A stretch of 64,000 nt of DNA from Saccharospirillum sp040881935 (GTDB taxonomy: Bacteria; Pseudomonadota; Gammaproteobacteria; Pseudomonadales; Natronospirillaceae). Below the pieces are notes generated by a model that was given only the letters and a program-made list of their open reading frames with translations, had not been told where the DNA came from and searched no databases. The stretch lies in contig NZ_JBBECH010000020.1 of assembly GCF_040881935.1 (NCBI RefSeq), positions 1 through 64,000 of the forward strand. The letters run 5' to 3'. The translations under genes were made by a program, and so were the position numbers. Below, one piece after another: positions 16,344 to 25,267 of this stretch; position 1 is the first letter of the stretch, and every line of letters begins with the position of its first letter.

Positions 16344-18959
16344 ATGACTGCAATTCCTGACACCTTGCGTGAAAATGTACGCCTGCTGGGCGAACTGCTG
16401 GGCGATACCTTGCTGGAAACCAGGGGCCCGGAACTGTTTCGCAAGGTTGAAGAGATTCGTCGACTGGGCAAGGCCGTTAATACGGCCGAAAACAGCGATC
16501 CGCAACCGTTGATTGATGTTCTGTCGAGCCTGGAAGACGAGGATGTACTGCCCATCGTGCGCGCTTTTAGTCAGTTCCTGAACCTGGCCAATATTGCCGA
16601 CCAGCAGTATTTTGCCAGCGCCGAGGCCAATCAGCGCGAGGCGGTGGAAGACACGCTCGAACAACTGGTCGATACGCTCGGCAAAGACAGCGTGGCCGAC
16701 GCCTTGCGCAACCTGAACATTGAACTGGTGCTGACGGCCCACCCTACCGAGGTGACACGCCGCACCCTGATCCGCAAACACGAACGCATTGCCGAAGACC
16801 TCTCCGACCTGAAACGCAACGATCTGCTGCGCTATGAGCGCACCGAGTTGAAATCGAATCTGCGGCGCACGGTCAATGAGATCTGGCACACCAACGAAAT
16901 TCGCGATGAACGCCCGACAGCGGTCGATGAAGCCAAGTGGGGCTTTGCGGTTATTGAGAATTCGCTCTGGCATGCGGTACCGCAATTCTTACGTGAGCTG
17001 GACCGAACGGCGCGCTCCCGCCTCGGCCAGGGCCTGAGCGTCGATGCCTCGCCCTTTCACTTTTATTCCTGGATGGGCGGCGACCGCGACGGCAACCCCA
17101 ATGTCACCCACAAGGTCACCCAGAAAGTGATTCTGCTGGGGCGCTGGATGGCGGCGGATCTGTATCTGAAAGACATCAATGATCTGGCTGGCGACCTCAG
17201 CATGAGCGAAGCCAGTGCCGATCTGATCTCCGATGTGGGTGCAACGCCAACGCCTTATCGGGCCAAATTGTACGGCTTGCGCACCCGGTTGGAACATACC
17301 CTGGCCTGGGCCGAACGCCGGGTTCAGGGCGAGTCCGTCACGGCTCCGGCCGATGTAATCATCACCCGTCAGGATATTCTCGACCCGCTGATGGCCTGCT
17401 ACGATTCGCTGCTGGAATGCGGCATGGGCCGCATTGCCAACGGAGCCCTGCTCGACTGCATTCGGCGCGTGCATTGCTTTGGTATCAGCCTGGTACCGCT
17501 GGATATCCGCCAGGACAGTGAACGCCACATACTGGCGATTGATGAAGTGACCCGCTATCTCGGCCTGGGTGACTATAAAGACTGGGACGAAACCCGGCGT
17601 GAGGCGTTCTTGCTGGAACAACTGGGCAGCCGGCGCCCGCTGGTACCCCGTCACTGGCAACCCAGTGCCGATACCCGGGAAGTGCTGGATACGGCCCGCA
17701 TTCTGGCCGAAGAACCAGCCGAGGTGTTGTCGAGCTACATTATTTCGATGGCAAAACACCCGTCGGATGTACTGGCTGTAGCGTTGCTACTGAAAGAAAG
17801 CGGACTCGACTGGAACGTACCCATCGTCCCCTTGTTTGAAACCCTGGATGATCTCGACCGCTCAGTGTCGGTGATGGAAACGCTCTGGTCGCTGCCCTGG
17901 TACCGCGAATACTGCGGTGGCAAGCAAACGGTGATGATTGGCTATTCCGATTCGGCCAAGGACGCGGGCAAGCTGACCGCCACCTGGGCGCAGTACAAAG
18001 CCCAGGAGCGACTGGTCAAACTGGCCAGCGAATACGATATTCACCTGATGCTGTTTCATGGTCGCGGCGGTACCGTTGGTCGTGGCGGTGGCCCGGTCGA
18101 AAAAGCCATGGCCTCCCAGCCGCCAGGGTCAGTACGGGGTGCCATTCGGGTGACCGAACAGGGCGAGATGATTCGCTACAAATTCGGCATGCCCAGAGTG
18201 GCGGTTCGCAGCCTCAACATCTATGTGGCGGCCACTCTGCGCGCCACGCTGGAACCCAGCGCCGCCCCCAAGCCCGAGTGGCGCGAGCTGATGGAGGCCA
18301 TGTCCAAGGCGAGCCTGGAGCGCTACCGTGCCGTGGTACGTCACGATGAACGCTTTGTGCCCTACTTCAGAAGCCTGACCCCAGAACAGGAGCTCGGTAT
18401 GCTGGCGCTGGGCAGCCGACCCGCCAAACGCAAGGCGACTGGCGGCGTTGAAAGCCTGCGCGCCATTCCCTGGGTGTTCGCCTGGATGCAGGTGCGCCTG
18501 AACATGCCCTCCTGGCTGGGTGCCCGCCAGGCGCTGGAACATGGCCTGGCCACAGACCCGGAATTACTGCAGGACATGGTCGAAAACTGGACGTTTTTCA
18601 GCAGCTTTCTGGACCTGCTGGAAATGGTGCTCGGCAAGGCCGACGGCTCGATCACAGCTTACTATGAGCAACAACTGGTGCCAGCCGAGCTGCATGACCT
18701 CGGCGAGGATTTGCGGGCCGACCTGAAAGCCAGTGAGGTGCTACTCAACCAGGTTAAAAACCAGCAGGTTCTGCTGGAAAGCGACCCTTTGCTCGCCCAA
18801 TCGATCCTGGTGCGCAACCCCTATACCGACCCATTGAACTACCTGCAGGCCGAATTGCTGAAACGGGCCCGTAAGACGGGCAATCTGGACCCGCAACTGG
18901 AACGCGCCCTGAAAGTCACCATGGCCGGTATTTCAGCCGGCATGCGCAACACGGGATAA
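16344..18959 (+). CDS. ppc: Phosphoenolpyruvate carboxylase
   Basis: Anaplerotic enzyme making oxaloacetate from PEP and bicarbonate. The 871-aa product has active-site His133 in LTAHPTEVTRRT, the glycine-rich PEP/bicarbonate loop FHGRGGTVGRGGGP, and the conserved C-terminal RNTG. GGGAGAG precedes the ATG. The 292-bp region upstream is shared divergently with the aldehyde dehydrogenase; no clear operator was seen in it. With ppsA in the same window, both routes into and out of the PEP pool are encoded here. Confidence 0.98.
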   Translation: MTAIPDTLRENVRLLGELLGDTLLETRGPELFRKVEEIRRLGKAVNTAENSDPQPLIDVLSSLEDEDVLPIVRAFSQFLNLANIADQQYFASAEANQREAVEDTLEQLVDTLGKDSVADALRNLNIELVLTAHPTEVTRRTLIRKHERIAEDLSDLKRNDLLRYERTELKSNLRRTVNEIWHTNEIRDERPTAVDEAKWGFAVIENSLWHAVPQFLRELDRTARSRLGQGLSVDASPFHFYSWMGGDRDGNPNVTHKVTQKVILLGRWMAADLYLKDINDLAGDLSMSEASADLISDVGATPTPYRAKLYGLRTRLEHTLAWAERRVQGESVTAPADVIITRQDILDPLMACYDSLLECGMGRIANGALLDCIRRVHCFGISLVPLDIRQDSERHILAIDEVTRYLGLGDYKDWDETRREAFLLEQLGSRRPLVPRHWQPSADTREVLDTARILAEEPAEVLSSYIISMAKHPSDVLAVALLLKESGLDWNVPIVPLFETLDDLDRSVSVMETLWSLPWYREYCGGKQTVMIGYSDSAKDAGKLTATWAQYKAQERLVKLASEYDIHLMLFHGRGGTVGRGGGPVEKAMASQPPGSVRGAIRVTEQGEMIRYKFGMPRVAVRSLNIYVAATLRATLEPSAAPKPEWRELMEAMSKASLERYRAVVRHDERFVPYFRSLTPEQELGMLALGSRPAKRKATGGVESLRAIPWVFAWMQVRLNMPSWLGARQALEHGLATDPELLQDMVENWTFFSSFLDLLEMVLGKADGSITAYYEQQLVPAELHDLGEDLRADLKASEVLLNQVKNQQVLLESDPLLAQSILVRNPYTDPLNYLQAELLKRARKTGNLDPQLERALKVTMAGISAGMRNTG

Positions 18960-19475
18960 CAGACCGGGCCTGATCTTTAGTAGGAAGCCAGCCCCCTGGG
19001 TGACAGGGAGCACAACCAACCAGTAGTGCTGACCTTTTGGGCGGTGGTTGTATTCACCGGTACGGATACTGCCAGTCGCCCACAGAGTGGCCTCCTACAT
19101 TTTATCGGAGTCTTTCGTCCTGCTATCGACGGAAGTCTAACCGCCAATGGTTGAGCTTAGCGGCCTTGGCGGGTATCTTAGCGTCTGGCTGATGCAGGCC
19201 TACAAGCACGATACTGCATCACGATCACTTAAAATAACAGGCATTAAAAGAATTTACCGGTAATTGCCGCCAAATAGAGCAGCATGCTAACGCTCAGACC
19301 GGAGCCGCACCCCTGGCTTACACAGGGGATACCTGGCTCACGACCCCTGATCAGGACACTGAATTGATCTGCTTAACGCACTGAATTCAATAGTAACGGG
19401 TGGATCGCTCAGTCGGTTCAGACTTTTTTAAACCAAAATTTTCACGATTAAACATTAACGAGGAGTTCGCCATCT
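18960..19475. other. 516-bp gap between ppc and adk with a possible structured element
   Basis: No credible gene was found. The first part could fold: GTAGGAAGCCA (18980-18990) pairs imperfectly with TGGCCTCCTAC (19088-19098), and ACAACCAACC (19012-19021) pairs with GGTGGTTGT (19043-19051) inside it. The remainder holds the adk leader, with GAGGAG just upstream of the adk ATG. A 38-codon frame from 19148 lacks a ribosome site and is not called. Confidence 0.5.
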
Positions 19476-20126
19476 ATGCGTATTATTCTGCTGGGTGCAC
19501 CTGGTGCCGGTAAAGGGACTCAAGCCCAATACATCACCGAGAAATTTCAGATACCACAAATCTCCACCGGCGACATGCTGCGTGCTGCTGTTAAAGCTGG
19601 CAGCCCCCTGGGTGTGAAAGTTAAGGAAGTCATGGCCTCTGGTGGCCTGGTTTCGGATGAAACCATTATTGCACTGATTAAAGAGCGCCTAACCCAGCCG
19701 GATTGCGCTAACGGCTGTCTGTTCGACGGCTTCCCGCGCACCATTCCTCAGGCTGATGCGCTGAAAAACGAAGGCATCCGCATCGACTATGTGATTGACA
19801 TCGATGTGCCCGATGAAGAGATCATCAACCGCCTCAGCGGCCGCCGCGTGCACGAAGCCTCCGGCCGGGTTTACCATGTTGACAACAACCCGCCCAAAGA
19901 AGAAGGCAAAGACGACGAGACCGGTGAGGCTCTGGTACAGCGCGGAGACGACAAAAAAGAAACCGTTGCCAAGCGCCTTGAGGTTTACCACGCCCAGACC
20001 GAGCCATTGATCGGCTTCTACAAGGATCTGGCCGAGAAAGAGCCGGACGTGGCGCCAAAATACATTCATGTGCCGGGTATTGGCAGCTTTGAAGACATTC
20101 GCGATAAGATTTTTAGAGAGCTTTGA
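19476..20126 (+). CDS. adk: Adenylate kinase
   Basis: Interconverts ATP + AMP and 2 ADP. The 216-aa product starts with the P-loop GAPGAGKGTQA (residues 7-17). STGDMLR and DGFPRTIPQAD are the AMP-site and DGFPRT signatures. The LID segment GRRVHEASGRVYHVDNNPPK lacks the zinc-binding cysteines, as in E. coli. Length matches the long bacterial form (E. coli 214 aa). A Rho-independent terminator follows about 50 bp downstream. Confidence 0.98.
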   Translation: MRIILLGAPGAGKGTQAQYITEKFQIPQISTGDMLRAAVKAGSPLGVKVKEVMASGGLVSDETIIALIKERLTQPDCANGCLFDGFPRTIPQADALKNEGIRIDYVIDIDVPDEEIINRLSGRRVHEASGRVYHVDNNPPKEEGKDDETGEALVQRGDDKKETVAKRLEVYHAQTEPLIGFYKDLAEKEPDVAPKYIHVPGIGSFEDIRDKIFREL

Positions 20127-20174
20127 TTTTTTAAGCTAAGAGCTTTGAGCTGAGAGTTTGGAGTTTGACTTGAA

Positions 20175-20199
20175 AAGCCCGCCTGGTGCGGGCTTCTTT
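20175..20199 (+). terminator. Rho-independent terminator after adk
   Basis: Stem AAGCCCGC (20175-20182), loop CTGGT, stem GCGGGCTT (20188-20195), followed by CTTTG. Perfect 8-bp stem with a short T-rich tail. Confidence 0.75.
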
Positions 20200-20217
20200 G
20201 TGCGTGTGTTTTAAAAA

Positions 20218-20620
20218 TGGGACCCTTTTGGCGGTGGCTATCACCAGAGTCTGGGTACGGGATTGGCTCGATCACATCCATGTGATCGATCCGGCTGCGC
20301 CGGACGCTGGCGCGGCCCTGAACGCTCCTGGCGTTCAGTCGAACCCGCGGGGGCCACGAACGATTCCTGCGCTTTGCGCAGGTTAAACCAAAAAAGGGGA
20401 CCCTTCTGGCAGTGGCTATCACCAGAGTCTGGGTACGGGATTGGCTCGATCACATCCATGTGATCGNNNNNNNNNNNNNNNNNNNNNNNNNNNNNNNNNN
20501 NNNNNNNNNNNNNNNNNNNNNNNNNNNNNNNNNNNNNNNNNNNNNNNNNNNNNNNNNNNNNNNNNNTCCTGGCGTTCAGTCGAACCCGCGGGGGCCACGA
20601 ACGATTCCTGCGCTTTGCGC
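20218..20620. repeat. 178-bp tandem repeat array interrupted by an assembly gap
   Basis: Two direct copies, offset by 178 bp: GTGGCTATCACCAGAGTCTG begins at 20234 and again at 20412. The second copy breaks off at the run of N (20467-20566) and resumes with the same internal sequence at 20567. Each unit is a string of small hairpins: GATCACATCCATGTGATC, CCGGCTGCGCCGG, CTGAACGCTCCTGGCGTTCA and CTGCGCTTTGCGCAG. Each unit starts near GGGACCCTT and ends in a run of A before the next GGGGACCC. No coding function is called; frames through the gap are artefacts. Confidence 0.9.
20467..20566. other. Assembly gap of 100 N inside a tandem repeat
   Basis: Exactly 100 unknown bases. In the first repeat copy the corresponding interval between GTGATCG and TCCTGGCG is 37 bp, so the placeholder is not the true length. 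The real array could hold one, two or more additional units. Confidence 0.95.
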
Positions 20621-20670
20621 ATATTAAACAAAAAAGGGGTCCCCTTGGGGACCCCTTTTTTGTTTAATAT
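20621..20670. terminator. Perfect 24-bp inverted-repeat terminator next to tRNA-Ser
   Basis: Positions 20621-20644 and 20647-20670 are perfect inverse complements with only TT between them. The stem holds GGGGTCCCC and a run of six A/T pairs on each side, so it can act as a terminator in both directions. It directly follows the 3' end of the minus-strand tRNA and closes the tandem array. Confidence 0.8.
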
Positions 20671-20761
20671 GGCGGAGAGTGAGGGATTCGAACCCCCGGT
20701 AGGCTTTCGCCTACGTCTGATTTCAAGTCAGGTGCATTCAACCGAACTCTGCCAACTCTCC
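20670..20761 (-). tRNA. tRNA-Ser (anticodon UGA)
   Basis: On the minus strand a 92-nt cloverleaf runs from GGAGAGTTGG to the encoded CCA. The acceptor stem GGAGAGT pairs with ACTCTCC. The anticodon loop CTTGAAA gives UGA. The long variable arm GTAGGCGAAAGCCTAC is typical of class II serine tRNAs, and the T arm is GGGGGTTCGAATCCCT. A strong sigma-70 type promoter lies just upstream and a bidirectional terminator just downstream. Confidence 0.96.
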
Positions 20762-20776
20762 TTAACAACGGGGCGT

Positions 20777-20804
20777 ATGTTAACGAACCTGAGTTGGGTG
20801 TCAA
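20777..20804 (-). promoter_or_regulatory. Sigma-70 type promoter for tRNA-Ser
   Basis: Minus-strand TTGACA (20799-20804), a 16-bp spacer and TAACAT (20777-20782). A GC-rich stretch (GCCCCG) follows at the expected start point, as in stable-RNA promoters under stringent control. Confidence 0.7.
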
Positions 20805-20867
20805 CCAAAAAGTTGCTAAGCTGCTGAAATCAAACAAGAAAGCCCGCTTCCCTTTGGAGAACCAGCG

Positions 20868-21191
20868 ATGTACTTATTAGTTGTTTATGTTCCAGATACA
20901 CACACTGAAGCCCTCATCGAAGCCCTGTCTGACGCTGGCGCTGGCAGCATCGGAGACTATGACCGATGTGCCTGGTCAGTACTGGGCCAGGGTCAGTTTC
21001 GACCACTGACCGGGGCTAACCCGACACTGGGTCGTGCCGGTGAGCTGGAACGGGTTGCCGAGCACCGCGTTGAAATGGTGGTGGAGAAAGTCCACATCAA
21101 GGCCGTTTTGCAGGCTCTGGTGGTGGCGCACCCCTATGAAGAGCCAGCTCACCATGTGAGTGTGGTGATGGATCGGCGGGATTTTTTATAA
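20868..21191 (+). CDS. Nif3/YqfO-type PII-like domain protein
   Basis: 107-aa protein matching the stand-alone form of the PII-like domain inserted in bacterial Nif3 proteins (YqfO/COG3323 group). MYLLVVYVPDTHTEALIEAL, then SIGDYDRCAWSVLGQGQFRP, and C-terminal VVAHPYEEPAHHVSVV carry the family's H-P-Y-E-E-P motif. Members are cytosolic and may bind metal or small ligands; the role is not known. GGAGAACC precedes the ATG. The gene is convergent with gspD. Confidence 0.85.
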   Translation: MYLLVVYVPDTHTEALIEALSDAGAGSIGDYDRCAWSVLGQGQFRPLTGANPTLGRAGELERVAEHRVEMVVEKVHIKAVLQALVVAHPYEEPAHHVSVVMDRRDFL

Positions 21192-21228
21192 CGGGCATCT
21201 GACCAATACCCGCCCTATGACACACCCA

Positions 21229-21259
21229 TAAAAAAACCCGGCGCACAGAATGCGCCGGG
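21229..21259 (-). terminator. Rho-independent terminator after gspD
   Basis: Stem CCCGGCGCA/TGCGCCGGG (21237-21245 and 21251-21259), loop of 5 nt. The A-run at 21230-21236 becomes the U-tract on minus-strand RNA. Confidence 0.8.
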
Positions 21260-21392
21260 CTGAATCTTACTGCAAGAGAGTCAAAACGGTGCGAATCTTA
21301 CGGCACGAGACCGGGATGTAAACACCAGCACCTAGTGTACTGCAATTAAAGCCGATCGAGCGTACATAGAATACTACAACGTACGCGCTGAT

Positions 21393-23363
21393 TTATTCGT
21401 CGTCATTCGAGCGCAGACCTCCGTCTAGCCGCCCCTCGAACAAGTCATCGACTGTTGGCGGCAAATAGCGGTTGTCGACGTTATCCAGGGTTTGGATACG
21501 AACATCCCAAATACCATTCATACGGCGGACTCTCAAATCTTCATCGCCATCGACAATGATGGTTGGTCGAATGATAACCATCAGATTGGTTTTCTGGCGC
21601 TCGGTTGAGGTGCTCTTGAACAGATGCCCCAGAATAGGTATTCGCCCTAGCACCGGCACCCGACTTTCCCGTTCGATCAGGGTGTCATCAATCAGACCGC
21701 CCAACACTATGGTACGGCCATCGCCGATCAGAACTTCGGTTTTGACCTGGCGTTTGTCGGTGATGATATCAACGGCGCCAAAGGTGTTGTTGCCAGAAAT
21801 GGATTCCACTACCTGGTCAACTTCCAGACGGACTGAACCATTCTGCTGCACATGCGGTATTACTGTGAGCGTGGTGCCCACGTCCTGGCGTTCAATAACA
21901 AAGGGGTTTTCGTCGGTTCCGTTGCCGCCGGTTTTGAAGGGCACTGAACTGCCTACGGTGATAAAGGCTTCACTGTTGTCGAGTGTCATAACACTGGGGG
22001 TCGACAACAGGTTGGTGTTCGACTGGGATTCGATTGCCTGAATGATGACAGCGAAGTTCGGGGTATCGCTGATCGGATCGACCAGTCCCAGAAAAGCGCC
22101 ATTGGGCAAAGCATTAACGTTCTGGGTGGCCGCGCCGGCAACAACACTGGGTAAAGAAGAGACGGCCCCGTCGATGCCAAGGCTGGTGCTGCCAAAGGGA
22201 ACGCCGTCCCCGACTTGTTCGGGGTTGGTCGCCCACTGAACCCCCAAGGCGTCACTGACGTTACCGTTCACTTCAACAATGGCGGCTTCGATCAACACCT
22301 GTTTACGGCGTACATCGAGCTGACGAATGATGCTTTCGATTTCCGTCATCACCGAAGGCTCGGCGCGCACCACCAGGGCGTTGAGGTCTTCATCTGCCAG
22401 AATGCTGACCGGACCGGCGGGCGGTTCATTCTGAGCACCCCCACTGCCTTGAGAGACATTGCTGGTCAAACCTTTCAACAGTTCAGACATCCGCGCTGCA
22501 TCGGCGTTGTTTAGAAAAATAACCTTGGAGGCGCTGTTCTCCTGGGCGGGAATGTCGAGCTCACGAATCAGGGCAATAATTTGCGCCCGGGCTTCGGCTT
22601 CACCCTTGATAATAATACGGTTACTGCGTTCGTCACCGACCAGATGAACGCTGCGTGAGCCCCCTCTGGGGTCTCCATTCTGCGCACCGGAGGTCACCGG
22701 GGTCGGTGCCACGCGTTCGAGCAGGGTGATCACGTTACCCACCCAGGCATGCTCGAGCTCAATCACTTCAATTTCTTCACTGCCAGCCCGGTCGAGCAAC
22801 TCGACGATTTCGGCTATTCGTTCAATGTTGGTGGCACGATCAGCGATGATCAGCGCATTGGCGGTACTAACACCCGCCAGATGGCCGTATTTGGCGACCA
22901 GAGGCCGCAGAATCGGCACCAGTTCCATGGCGGATGTATTCTGGATCGGGAATACCCGGATGATGATTTCCTCACCGGAAATCGTCCCATCGGTATCAAC
23001 TTCCAGGCCCGCCGATTTGATGTCTGCCTGGCCTATGATCTTGATGGCGTTATCAGTCTCTACGGCGGAAAAACCATAGACCTCGATGGTGGCCAGAAAT
23101 ATTTCATAGATGGCGTCGGCTGTCAGCTCCTGGTCTGAAATAACCGTTACCTGGCCTCGCACCCGGGGGTCGACAATAAAGCTTTTTCCAGTGACGCGCG
23201 CCACCAGGTCAATCACTTCATTGATGTCCGCACCCTGCATATTCAACTGATAGGTTGGCTCTTCGGCCCGAACCGGCAGGCTAACCAGTACCAGCGCCAA
23301 CATCAGTAGCAGTGACCGTAACAGAGGTTCCGCACTCCCGCGAACCAAACCGATAGCATGCAT
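21393..23363 (-). CDS. gspD: Type II secretion secretin GspD
   Basis: Outer-membrane secretin pore of the type II secretion system, 656 aa. The start at 23363 is chosen for its AAAGGAT ribosome site; the longer frame (23396) adds 11 residues without one. A signal peptide (LLRSLLLMLALVLVSLPVRA) is followed by an N0 domain (YQLNMQGADINEVIDLVARV) and several N-type KH-like domains. The secretin barrel then includes VPFKTGG, VGTTLTVIPHVQQNG, the IGDGRTIVLGGLIDDT strand and VPVLGRIPILGHLFKS. No C-terminal pilotin-type peptide is obvious. It is last in gspN-gspC-gspD, 36 bp after gspC. Confidence 0.95.
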   Translation of the reverse strand: MHAIGLVRGSAEPLLRSLLLMLALVLVSLPVRAEEPTYQLNMQGADINEVIDLVARVTGKSFIVDPRVRGQVTVISDQELTADAIYEIFLATIEVYGFSAVETDNAIKIIGQADIKSAGLEVDTDGTISGEEIIIRVFPIQNTSAMELVPILRPLVAKYGHLAGVSTANALIIADRATNIERIAEIVELLDRAGSEEIEVIELEHAWVGNVITLLERVAPTPVTSGAQNGDPRGGSRSVHLVGDERSNRIIIKGEAEARAQIIALIRELDIPAQENSASKVIFLNNADAARMSELLKGLTSNVSQGSGGAQNEPPAGPVSILADEDLNALVVRAEPSVMTEIESIIRQLDVRRKQVLIEAAIVEVNGNVSDALGVQWATNPEQVGDGVPFGSTSLGIDGAVSSLPSVVAGAATQNVNALPNGAFLGLVDPISDTPNFAVIIQAIESQSNTNLLSTPSVMTLDNSEAFITVGSSVPFKTGGNGTDENPFVIERQDVGTTLTVIPHVQQNGSVRLEVDQVVESISGNNTFGAVDIITDKRQVKTEVLIGDGRTIVLGGLIDDTLIERESRVPVLGRIPILGHLFKSTSTERQKTNLMVIIRPTIIVDGDEDLRVRRMNGIWDVRIQTLDNVDNRYLPPTVDDLFEGRLDGGLRSNDDE

Positions 23364-23399
23364 GTTGTTATCCTTTCTTAATCGATCGTTCTGCATTTG

Positions 23400-24311
23400 T
23401 CAGAATCGAGGTATGGATTGGTATATCGTAAAGGAGCGCGAACCCCGTTGAATCTGTATCTTTAATTCACCGCCGGTTTGCAGAATCTGGTTCAACAGAG
23501 CCTGATCCTGACCGATATTGCCGACCGGCTGATCATTGACCGCGGTCACCACATCACCCGGACGCAGGCCAGCCATAGCCAGTTGGCGCGCATTCTGAGT
23601 CACCTGATAGCCAGAACCAGTCGCTTCCAGGCCCACTTCATCGAGCAGGCCCTGAGGGTCTGAATTGGCGCGCTGCTGAACGTAGGACACCATCTGCTCA
23701 ACCTGCGCCTGAACATCTTCGCCTCTATCTGCCTGCTGCTGGGCCTGATCGATGGTGTCACCAAAACTCGCGTTTTCTTCGATCGGTTCGTCGTTAACCT
23801 GCAGCAGCTGCGATGTTTCTTGCCGCTCGTAGCGCAGGGTCTCCAACTGACCGTTGCGATCGAGTATTACCCGGTCGCTGTAAACCGCTGTCAGGGTGGC
23901 CTGACTGAAAATATCGTCGCCGACGGAAAACGCACTGGCCTGACCACCACCCCGGGAAATAATAGCAAAGCCGGCACCGTCAGCTCCCCGGGAAAGTACT
24001 GCTTGCAGCGTCATGTTCAGCCGGGTCTCGGGGGCTTCGAGGGGTTGTTCCGGTTCAGTTGAAGCGACCGTTTCAAACTGCCCGAATAAATGTCGCTCAC
24101 CCAGCGCGGTCCCCAGCTGCTCCGGGTTACCGCTGCCCGAGTTAGCGTTTTGGCTGGCAGGCTGAATGCGGGGTGCAGTAACGGTGGGCGCTGGCTGTAG
24201 CCAGAGCCAGGTTAGTTGTGCGCTGTACACGGCACTGAGGGCAACAAGGATCACAACGACCCAGCGTTGCAACGGCAACCAGATTTGCCGGGTTTGGTTC
24301 ACCCAATCCAT
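23400..24311 (-). CDS. gspC: Type II secretion inner-membrane protein GspC
   Basis: Bitopic inner-membrane protein linking the GspD secretin to the inner-membrane platform, 303 aa. One transmembrane helix (about 18-38) is followed by a Pro/Ala-rich linker and an HR domain (GERHLFGQF through the SVGDDIFSQATLTAVYSDRV strands). A C-terminal PDZ-like domain contains GLRPGDVVTAVNDQPVGNI. The ATG at 24311 shares one nucleotide with the gspN stop (TGATG), so translation is coupled; a TTG one codon upstream is less likely. Confidence 0.92.
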   Translation of the reverse strand: MDWVNQTRQIWLPLQRWVVVILVALSAVYSAQLTWLWLQPAPTVTAPRIQPASQNANSGSGNPEQLGTALGERHLFGQFETVASTEPEQPLEAPETRLNMTLQAVLSRGADGAGFAIISRGGGQASAFSVGDDIFSQATLTAVYSDRVILDRNGQLETLRYERQETSQLLQVNDEPIEENASFGDTIDQAQQQADRGEDVQAQVEQMVSYVQQRANSDPQGLLDEVGLEATGSGYQVTQNARQLAMAGLRPGDVVTAVNDQPVGNIGQDQALLNQILQTGGELKIQIQRGSRSFTIYQSIPRF

Positions 24312-25045
24312 CAAAACACCTTTTGCGAGATTTCTACCAGGGTGTCACGTCCGCCTGGCACCGGTATACCCAAACGCTCGGCCATGGCCCGCTGCACGGT
24401 AACCTGCCCCTGCCCTTCCCGGCTTAATTCGGCCTGGATCAGTGAGGTGTTATCGAGTGCATCGATCGCCACACGCCAGGCGGTTTCGTCGCTGGAGATT
24501 TGGCCTTGCATTTGGGGCACGTCAAACTGTTGTCTGGATCCCCCCATCGGTACCTCGACGGGGCCACCCGACCACGAAAGGTCTCCAGATGCGTCACCCA
24601 GACTGCCGCCCCAGCCAGCGCTTGCATTCAGCTCTGATATGACCAACCGACCCTGAAGAGTCGAATTGTAGGCCCGGGTCACCTGAGCAAAGGCTGCTTC
24701 GTCCACATAGCCAGATACTTGCTCGATACCCACTCCAGTGGGACGCAGCAGAATCTGGCCGGACACGTCAAGTGCCGGGCTGGACACGCGTACATCGTAA
24801 GGTAACCGGGCGGTCAGCAGACCCAGGGGACGGGCATGCCATTCGAGGTTGAATGCGGGACTGTTCGGTACCAGCACCTGGCCTTCTCCCTGCCAGATAT
24901 TACCCTGCGCCTGCTCCAGGCGAATGCCCAGAGATCGCAACATCGGGTCGCCATAGTGTATAACCCAGCTCAGCGGTACGGTGACCACCAGAGCGAGCAA
25001 ATACACGGCAACAAACAGCACCACTAATTTTAGATTAATTCTCAT
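24311..25045 (-). CDS. gspN: Type II secretion protein GspN
   Basis: 244-aa accessory type II secretion protein: one N-terminal membrane helix (LVVLFVAVYLLALVVTVPLSW) then a periplasmic beta-rich domain. GIRLEQAQGNIWQGEGQVLV is the GspN/general-secretion-N signature (G-x-x-W-x-G). It heads the gspNCD operon on the minus strand. The remaining gsp genes (E to M) are not in this window, so the system is split between loci. Confidence 0.88.
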   Translation of the reverse strand: MRINLKLVVLFVAVYLLALVVTVPLSWVIHYGDPMLRSLGIRLEQAQGNIWQGEGQVLVPNSPAFNLEWHARPLGLLTARLPYDVRVSSPALDVSGQILLRPTGVGIEQVSGYVDEAAFAQVTRAYNSTLQGRLVISELNASAGWGGSLGDASGDLSWSGGPVEVPMGGSRQQFDVPQMQGQISSDETAWRVAIDALDNTSLIQAELSREGQGQVTVQRAMAERLGIPVPGGRDTLVEISQKVF

Positions 25046-25212
25046 AGACTTCCGTTCTGCACTATCCCTGCGCCTGCTTCAGGCATCTGCCCAAAGAACA
25101 AAATATCGGAATGTCAGTGTATAGAAGGCCCCCAAACACGACAATCGGTTTACAACGATCTGACAGTGCCAATGAGCCCTGCTGCTGCGTTGTGCCGGGT
25201 ATTTATGCGCCC

Positions 25213-25239
25213 ACAAAAAAGCCCGCACGAAGCGGGCTT
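25213..25239 (-). terminator. Rho-independent terminator after groL
   Basis: Stem AAGCCCGC/GCGGGCTT (25219-25226 and 25232-25239) with a 5-nt loop; A6 at 25215-25220 gives a U-tract on minus-strand RNA. It lies 29 bp past the groL stop. Confidence 0.8.
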
Positions 25240-25267
25240 GATCGGGTTAGAAAGGGGCCGGGCTGGC

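Noticed and set aside
19148..19264. 38-codon frame upstream of adk
   Set aside because: No ribosome site and no recognisable sequence.
20218..20620. CRISPR-like regular repeats
   Set aside because: The unit is 178 bp with internal hairpins; there are no short direct repeats separated by unique spacers and no cas gene.
20412..20827. Long open frames running through the N gap
   Set aside because: They are artefacts of unknown bases and hairpin repeats; no protein signature and both strands open in the same region.
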